Translations under genes and position numbers: made by a program
Shown: piece by piece, positions 57,990 through 64,000 of the stretch
Layout: every line of letters starts with the position of its first letter
Numbering within the stretch: position 1 is the first letter of the stretch
From: Mimachlamys varia
Taxonomy: Eukaryota; Mollusca; Bivalvia; Pectinida; Pectinidae
Reading direction: 5' to 3'
Assembly: GCA_947623455.1 (NCBI GenBank)
Contig: OX392530.1
Span: forward strand, 28,241,405 to 28,305,404
DNA: 64,000 nt
Notes under the pieces: generated by a model
Databases searched by the model: none
What the model saw: only the letters and a program-made list of their open reading frames with translations
Told to the model about the DNA's origin: nothing

Positions 57990-58330
57990 GATCCTTCTTC
58001 TTACTCCGTTTTGCAAAGATCTGACACCATCCCATAAAGAGGTCATGTTCTGGTCACCTTTGACGCCTATTTACTTCATACTGTGTCACGGCGCTGTCAT
58101 CTGCAGCGAGTTATTTTGTCACAGCGTTACACATATGCATATTGGGACGAAATGACTAAACGCACTGATATTATTATGCCTGTTATATCACCCACAAACT
58201 TCCATATATAAGATTTTGGTAGCGGTAATTTGATGGACTGGTGTACAGGGTAACCAGAACATGACCACTTTTGGAATGATGTGATATCTTCACATAGGAA
58301 AGAGAAGATAACAGAACGGCGCGGAGATCA
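57990..58330. repeat. Imperfect inverted repeat (fold-back)
   Basis: AGAGGTCATGTTCTGGTCACC near 58041 is matched inverted by GGTAACCAGAACATGACCAC near 58251. Weaker matching continues outward (TCTTCTTACTCCGTT versus AACAGAACGGCGCGG). It is probably a small fold-back element. Confidence 0.5.
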
Positions 58331-60520
58331 AAATGTGATTTAAATCAGATGCTAACAACTTGAAAAATAAAGATAAAATAGCAGTTCTACACAGAAACCC
58401 AAATGTATTACGTTTTACTGCCTAAACCTGCTTTCATATTTTATGTCGACGAAAACAAATCGTACATTGTATATAAAATAAATAATTGTGATATTTCCTT
58501 TACAGACTATTTAATTATTTTAAATCGTAGTGTCTCATAATTCCAATGTAGGATGGAAGTACGATTTTGAGTGTTCGAGAGGATGTGTTTAAAAAAAATA
58601 ATAAAATGCTGTACACTAATGCTTTCACTGTCATTTGTTTTGTGAATCTGATGTGTGATACTTTAATAAAAAAAAACTGTTTTTATTGAATTGAAATTTT
58701 GAAGACAATCGTATTTTAACAATTGCTTTTTCAAGAAAGGCTAAAGACAGGCATGATTAATTATATGTTGATACACCAAACTCTTAGAAAAGGTGGATAA
58801 AACAGTTTCACTAAGTTCGCCGTAAAATTTCCGAAGCATTTGCCAGAAATGTATCTGTGAATCTAGACAATTGCCGTAGTAATGTCGCTTGTGCTCAAAT
58901 GTTAAAGTTATTTGCTCGAAATCTTAGTAATAACATCAAGTAAACTATTTAGTTGTGCGAGTCCCCAGGAAAAAAATATAATTATAATTGAGTTTTACAA
59001 AGAAATAAAATGTACCGACTCAAGTGTGATACCAACATACTCTCATGTGTCATTTTTATGTAATATTATTCTTTTCTGAAAACTACCATTTTTGTTTTCT
59101 CAGCTGTAAGGGTCAACCTCTTAGTATACATAACAACAAGTCAAGTTACATAATCAAAAAAGGTAGCATGAGCCTTGAGTAGGCTTTTACAACTTTACAA
59201 CAATGATATAAAACAATGCTATAAACAGTATAATACATATGTAAGCATATGCATGCAGAAGGGATTTGAAAACAATATATATACAGAACATGAATACATT
59301 GTGGAAATATATGCATATTCTAAAACAATTTGGTACATGTTTAATTAGTTATACTAGTAAATATTTACATTTCACTTCACTCCGCCTCAATGAAACTAGT
59401 AAACTGTGGTTGCTTCATTTCCCGATGAAACAAGTGTGGCACGCACTGTTTCGTTCCTGGCGAAGTAATACATTTGTTAACAGTGTATCGTCCTAAACGA
59501 ACTGAGTGCAATAATGTACGGATGTACTACACACGTGGAACAGCTGTTTCACATGCCAATGAGTCATGCCAATATCACATCACACTATGACACATAGCTT
59601 AAATAATACTTGATATGACAACATTCTGACATTTCCGAAAGCATTTATTCAAGATATGTTGGTCCTAAATTCCTCATTGATTCCCTCGATGATCGTGCGT
59701 TTAATGCAAATGGGATCATCTGCCCGTCGGCAGATTTCGCATTTTTTCATGTCCAATACTAAAATAAAATGTTTGAGTAACAGAAATCCGTTCTCTTTTA
59801 AGAAGTTACATACACATTCAACATGTTCACGAAACTGATAAGCTAGCTAGACTAGATCTACGTTATGGCCTGACCTAGCTTGCTCATAGAGGCCCGATAA
59901 ATTGTTAGACTTACAGCGTAGTTTTTGGACCTAAACCACGGTGTCTAGAATAAATTTATATTTCCGAGGAGTTTTGATTAGGGTGGCATATTTATCGGAA
60001 ACTGATCTTAACCTCCAAAAGCGTAACATACTATAAAAACCGTAGTTTATGTCCAAAAGCAGATGTAACGAATTCTCAGGCACCTGTGATCTTGTCAGTA
60101 ACTGTACCGTGTGCTTACCTTTAAAGCTAAATATGTAGTTTTCGGTTAATATCGGATTATCCCAAATTAAAAATCGTCAAATCACTAATCCAGTTGATTA
60201 AATGTCACCAATACCATTCATCATACCTTCATCAATAAGCTATACATGCCTAAATCCACTGACTGTTATGAGACGTTCATGTTAACCGAAATCTGACTTC
60301 CGACAACTTTATTCGACTCGCTTCAACTGTGACCAAATTACAGCGTGGTTTATTTACTGCTGCGCGATGCAAACTGCTCTAAAAACACTCTAGTAATTCA
60401 TTTCATACTGGAAAGGTATTTTATTCAATTCTTAATGAAAATAAAAGTTTGAGAGGTATGATTACAGCACATATAAAAGCCAAAAAATAAAAATCTTGTC
60501 TCTGGTCTACATTTTTTCTG
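58331..60520. other. Intergenic stretch without recognised features
   Basis: AT-rich DNA on both strands with no coding signature longer than about 75 codons, no repeat family member and no RNA gene that I could recognise. Confidence 0.5.
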
Positions 60521-60541
60521 TTGCCAAGTGATGAATGAAGT

Positions 60542-60620
60542 GATGAGTGAACCTCGTGCAAATGGTACATGAACTGCTTCGCAGTTCACTTCATTTGCGC
60601 GAGGTTCACTTGACTTCATC
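60542..60620. repeat. Hairpin with ~36-bp arms and a 3-base loop
   Basis: TGAACCTCGTGCAAAT and GAACTGC on the left pair with GCAGTTC and ATTTGCGCGAGGTTCA on the right, with loop TTC. Ends GATGA and TTCATC also pair. A few mismatches and short bulges remain. It is a compact fold-back or a remnant of one. Confidence 0.8.
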
Positions 60621-61084
60621 AGCCGATGCAAACAACAAAATAGACATTCAATCCTTAAATGTTTAATGATGTAAAACGATATGCATTTGGATCAATACAA
60701 GGAATGAGTGACTGATTATTATTATGATAAAATCTGTATTCGAAGCTAAAAAGCAAAGATAGATTTGAATAGGGTAGAACATGAATACTGAAATATTATA
60801 GAAATCATATTATAGAAATACACATGGTTTTCTGTAGACGAAAATGAACATGTCATAAGTTCTGTTTGTGTTGGTACAAACATCTCTGGTAGCAACCGTC
60901 GAACTATTTACATGTACATTTGAGACAAATACAGTTAGCTGTGATGGTAAATAATTAAAAAATGATATAAACACTAAGATAAAGAAAAAAATAAAAGATT
61001 CTAGTGGGATTTAAGGCTCCAATAGAAAGAGTATTGCGGGTGCGTGCTATACATTATCGGGTACCAAATAGTCGCTAGGCAGTG

Positions 61085-62060
61085 ACTGGGGGTCTATGGT
61101 TGGGCCGGTCTCTACCAGCCTCCCCCTAATAGTCCTTATATCTGTATTGATAATCATTGTATCACTTAATGTACGTGTATCAATTGGTACACATGGTAGA
61201 TTTGCAGTTCAAGCCATTCCATCTTTTGATAATTTGTTTGAAATCACTAAATACTGTAGCCATTCTAGCTTCCCCTGGTAGTGAGTTCAAGACATTGGCT
61301 ATCAAAACTCTAAAGGTGCTTGTACCGTATGTAACTTTTCTGTGGCGTGGTATTTCCAGCATGTTACTCTACTTAAACGAGTATGTTGACTGTTTGATAT
61401 TGATAAAATCCTGGAGGTTATGGATGTTTACCATATATAATTTTGAAAGTTTCTATTGCAATAAATCTTAGTCGGCTAAAATGAAAAGGGGTTGTTTTTG
61501 CTTTTTGAAGTAATTTTTCTTATGAAGAATTTAAATATTGGTTAATAAATGTAAGAATATGAAAGTAGATTTTTCATTTTTGCGAATTTTTCTTTACACA
61601 TAAATGCCAGAAAAATTGACAAAACAAGTTCACATGTTTTGACAGTGAGCATTTGACAAATACATTTTTCTTTACACCTTTAACATTCTGATCAAAGTTT
61701 AAAAATGAGTCAAAGCTTACTCCTAGGAGTTTCACCGTCTACTCACAGTTAATATCCCTTTCTGAAAGGAAATAGTACATTTGGAGCATCGTTTCCCTAT
61801 TGATATGGACTGAACTTTATCTTTTGTTTTCATTTGGTTGCTTGAGAACCATTTAATAAGACTTTTACCATTTTTATCCAGGGTCATTTTTAATTTGTGT
61901 AAATCATGATTTGCAAAGGACATGGTATTATCGTCTGCATAGTTAAAACGTTTTGAATCACATCTAGTAATATGGACAGCATTGTCCATGAATATATTAA
62001 AAATTATTGGGCCCAGGATTGAACCTTGGGGGACTCCCTTTTAATATATTCGAGAGAGTA
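61085..62060 (-). pseudogene. LINE reverse transcriptase fragment, - strand
   Basis: On the - strand, GSPQGSILGPIIFNIFMDNA (about 61980-62040) is RT motif B, and FNYADDNTMSFANHDLHKL (61860-61960) is motif C with an intact YADD. WFSSNQMKTKDKVQSISIG follows. After frame changes a C-terminal piece (NSLPGEARMATVFSDFKQII, ending RWNGLNCKSTMC) lies at 61190-61330. Several indels make it non-functional. It is a different LINE type from the 10-13 kb copy. Confidence 0.82.
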
Positions 62061-62249
62061 CTTCAATCAATTCCTGAGTTTACATATTGTTTTCTATTTT
62101 TATTCGTCTAGCATGTGTTGTATCCCGTCAACATTTTCCGAGAAAAGCACATTAAGTACAATCACGACAACTCTTGTAATCCAAAGGATGAACACCACAG
62201 GAATTTCATCTTACAGTCGTTTATGTATTTATATACATGCTACATGTAA

Positions 62250-62490
62250 ATAAAATCGGGTAGACAAATTTCCATTTGCAAAACCCCAGTTTTTGCTATC
62301 GAACAAATCTGATAACTCCCTATATACAATGTACGGTAACATTTGATTTGATTTCACTGTACAAAAATTTGATCACATTAAAAAGCTGACCACTGTCTCC
62401 AAATTTAGAAATAATGGACTATAATGTATATTTGTCCATCGTATCAAAAGTCTAACCATAGTCTTCGAAGCAAAATTAAAGTGTTTGCTT
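62250..62490 (-). pseudogene. Second LINE RT fragment, - strand
   Basis: About 62330-62420 on the - strand reads SIISKFGDSGQLFNVIKFLY then SEIKSNVTVHC, the region just after RT motif A in LINEs, with stops on both sides. It could belong to a LINE family other than the neighbour at 61.1-62.1 kb, because the expected spacing between motifs A and B is not met. Confidence 0.55.
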
Positions 62491-62554
62491 TAATAGAAAG
62501 CGACCTCTTTATGATGGAGTGAAAGGCAACAATGGCATCTCCTGTCGTCTCCTA

Positions 62555-62850
62555 CCCACATGGTAGGGGACGGGATACGGTAGGGGAACATAGTAGTTGA
62601 GGGTAAGGCAGGGGGAAAGGGGATGGGGACATTATAATGGAGGGTAGGGCAGGGACTGGGAAGGGTAGGAGACAGGGCAGGACATGGTAGGGCAGCGGGA
62701 TAGGACAGTGCAGGGTTGGACAGGGTAGGACAGGATAAGACAGTGTAGGTAAGACAGGGTAAGGGAGGGGGATAGGGCAGGACATGGTAGGGCAGCGGAA
62801 TAGGGCAGTGCATGCAGGCTACGACAGGGTGGGACATGGGCTTGATACAA
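62555..62850 (+). repeat. G-rich low-complexity tract (GGTAGGACAG-like)
   Basis: About 300 bases have strong strand asymmetry, made of GGGTAGGGCAGG, GGACAGGGTAGGAC and GGGGGATAGGGCAGG variants. Many G3-G5 runs are close enough for G-quadruplexes. The Pro/Leu/Tyr/Cys-rich frames on the - strand are simply its complement. Confidence 0.85.
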
Positions 62851-63499
62851 AGTGTAAGGGCTGGATATGGATTCATTCGAGACAATCATCTGTTGTTTTT
62901 AGATGAAATCATTAATCATTTTACTTATACGTTATTGACAACGTTGTCTGTGCTGACACTAAATCGTACTGTAGACGATATTCAGTCAAAAAAACAAAAT
63001 ACATTCACTATCATATGAGTTGTCACAAATAAGTAAATATGCTATCAAAGGTTGTGCAATGTACTTTAAAGTTTGTATTTGTATATAATTATCACATATT
63101 TATAGCATTATGCAATACAGTATTGGACTAGACATTTGTTTTTGGTACACAAACGCACATACTTTGTATTGAAATAGTTTCCCTTTAACGGTTTAAAACT
63201 TACAAATTTTCCTGAAAACATTGCACAAAATTTAGCAAAACGAGAAATACGCCATATCAGGAAGGACCAAATTAAGCTATCCGACCCTAAACTTAGCAGG
63301 GATGTAACATTTGATTTCTGGTTTGTTACTTTGCTTCATATAGCCTTAACAAAATGTTAAGCATTTGGGAGACGAAACACTATACCTAAAACTTTGATCC
63401 AACGACCTTGACGAAATGATGTAAAATAAAAGTAAAGCTTGATTTTTTATCCGAAGTTTGTTAAATATTGTTACATTCTATTAGACACAGTGAGGGACC

Positions 63500-63850
63500 G
63501 TTGACATCATCTTGACATACCTTTTTGAATGTTTGAAAAATCAGATATTTATTACTGCTGACCTTTTGATGAAGTCACCATGACCTAATGACCGTTCACT
63601 GCGCATCGTATATGGGCAATGCAGGCATAGTAAAGACTTATGAAAGCATAACTTCAACGGTTCAATCGTTATTGCCTGTACAGGAATTATTGGGAAAATT
63701 GACACTTACGTGACCTTTGACCTTAAGGTTGACGTCAGTCTGACATAAAAGGCATTGTTCTCCATATCATCATTAGGTGATGCACGTATATGGTTAATTT
63801 TGTCATGATGTCTTAAATGGTTTAGTTATTTTGGCCCGGACAAGAATAAA
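63500..63850. repeat. Dispersed repeat fragment with TGACCTTTGACC motif
   Basis: GTGACCTTTGACCTTAAGGT, then TCATCATTAGGTGATGCACG and TTTTGGCCCGGACAAGAA, form a block that I recognise from bivalve dispersed repeats. The family name is unknown and its ends are unclear. Confidence 0.4.
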
Positions 63851-64000
63851 AAAATACCCAGAACAAGAACAAGAACCAGAAACAAAAGACGGCAAACGAA
63901 AAAGAAAACTATGGTAAACATGCAGGACCGTAAGACTACAGTCGTATTGCAAACGATTTGAATACCGCTGTGAACATATCACCAGACCTGCATAAACTTC

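Noticed and set aside
62490..62889. Pro/Cys/Leu/Tyr-rich frames on the - strand
   Set aside because: They are the complement of a G-rich low-complexity tract; three frames are open at once.

Overview
The window looks like nuclear DNA of an invertebrate animal, most likely a bivalve mollusc. It is AT-rich and intron-rich, has very short coding exons, and is full of transposon debris of kinds common in molluscan genomes (a DIRS-type tyrosine-recombinase retrotransposon, tRNA-derived SINE-like pieces, MITEs, minisatellites). Species cannot be fixed by eye.

One host gene on the + strand dominates, running from before the window to a stop at 55896 with a polyA signal at 56121. It encodes a type I membrane protein of the multiple-EGF-like receptor kind (MEGF10/PEAR1/Draper/CED-1 or scavenger receptor class F style). 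I can place 17 intact exons that each encode one six-cysteine (the last, eight-cysteine) EGF-like repeat, one exon with the transmembrane helix, and one exon with a tyrosine-bearing cytoplasmic tail and the stop. Every internal exon is phase 1-1, so exons can be duplicated, lost or skipped without changing frame. About 665 residues lie in the window; signal peptide and first exons lie upstream. The EGF exons fall into three classes by cysteine spacing: A (96 nt), B (93-102 nt) and C (87 nt). Two decayed B-like exons and a damaged donor after one A exon show an array still turning over.

Layout: 1-26 kb holds EGF exons 1-15, with introns carrying fold-back repeats, a pair of ~650-bp direct repeats, a dead LINE (10.2-13.3 kb), a TIR element (20.8-21.7 kb) and tandem repeats. 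From 26.1 to 53.4 kb is one 27-kb intron filled with a 52-bp minisatellite (27.3-29.2 kb), a TIR element (29.6-31.7 kb), a 29-bp satellite (34.9-35.6 kb), SINE-like pieces, a TTAA-flanked MITE (37.3 kb) and a nearly complete DIRS retrotransposon on the - strand (40.46-47.23 kb). The last two EGF exons, the TM exon and the tail exon follow at 53.4-55.9 kb. Downstream (56-64 kb) are LINE pieces, a tandem-repeat MITE, hairpins and a G-rich tract, with no second host gene recognised.

The DIRS element keeps matching inverted terminal repeats and an internal complementary region, with gag, RT-RNase H-methyltransferase-like and tyrosine recombinase reading frames; its two frame breaks fall at homopolymer C/G runs.
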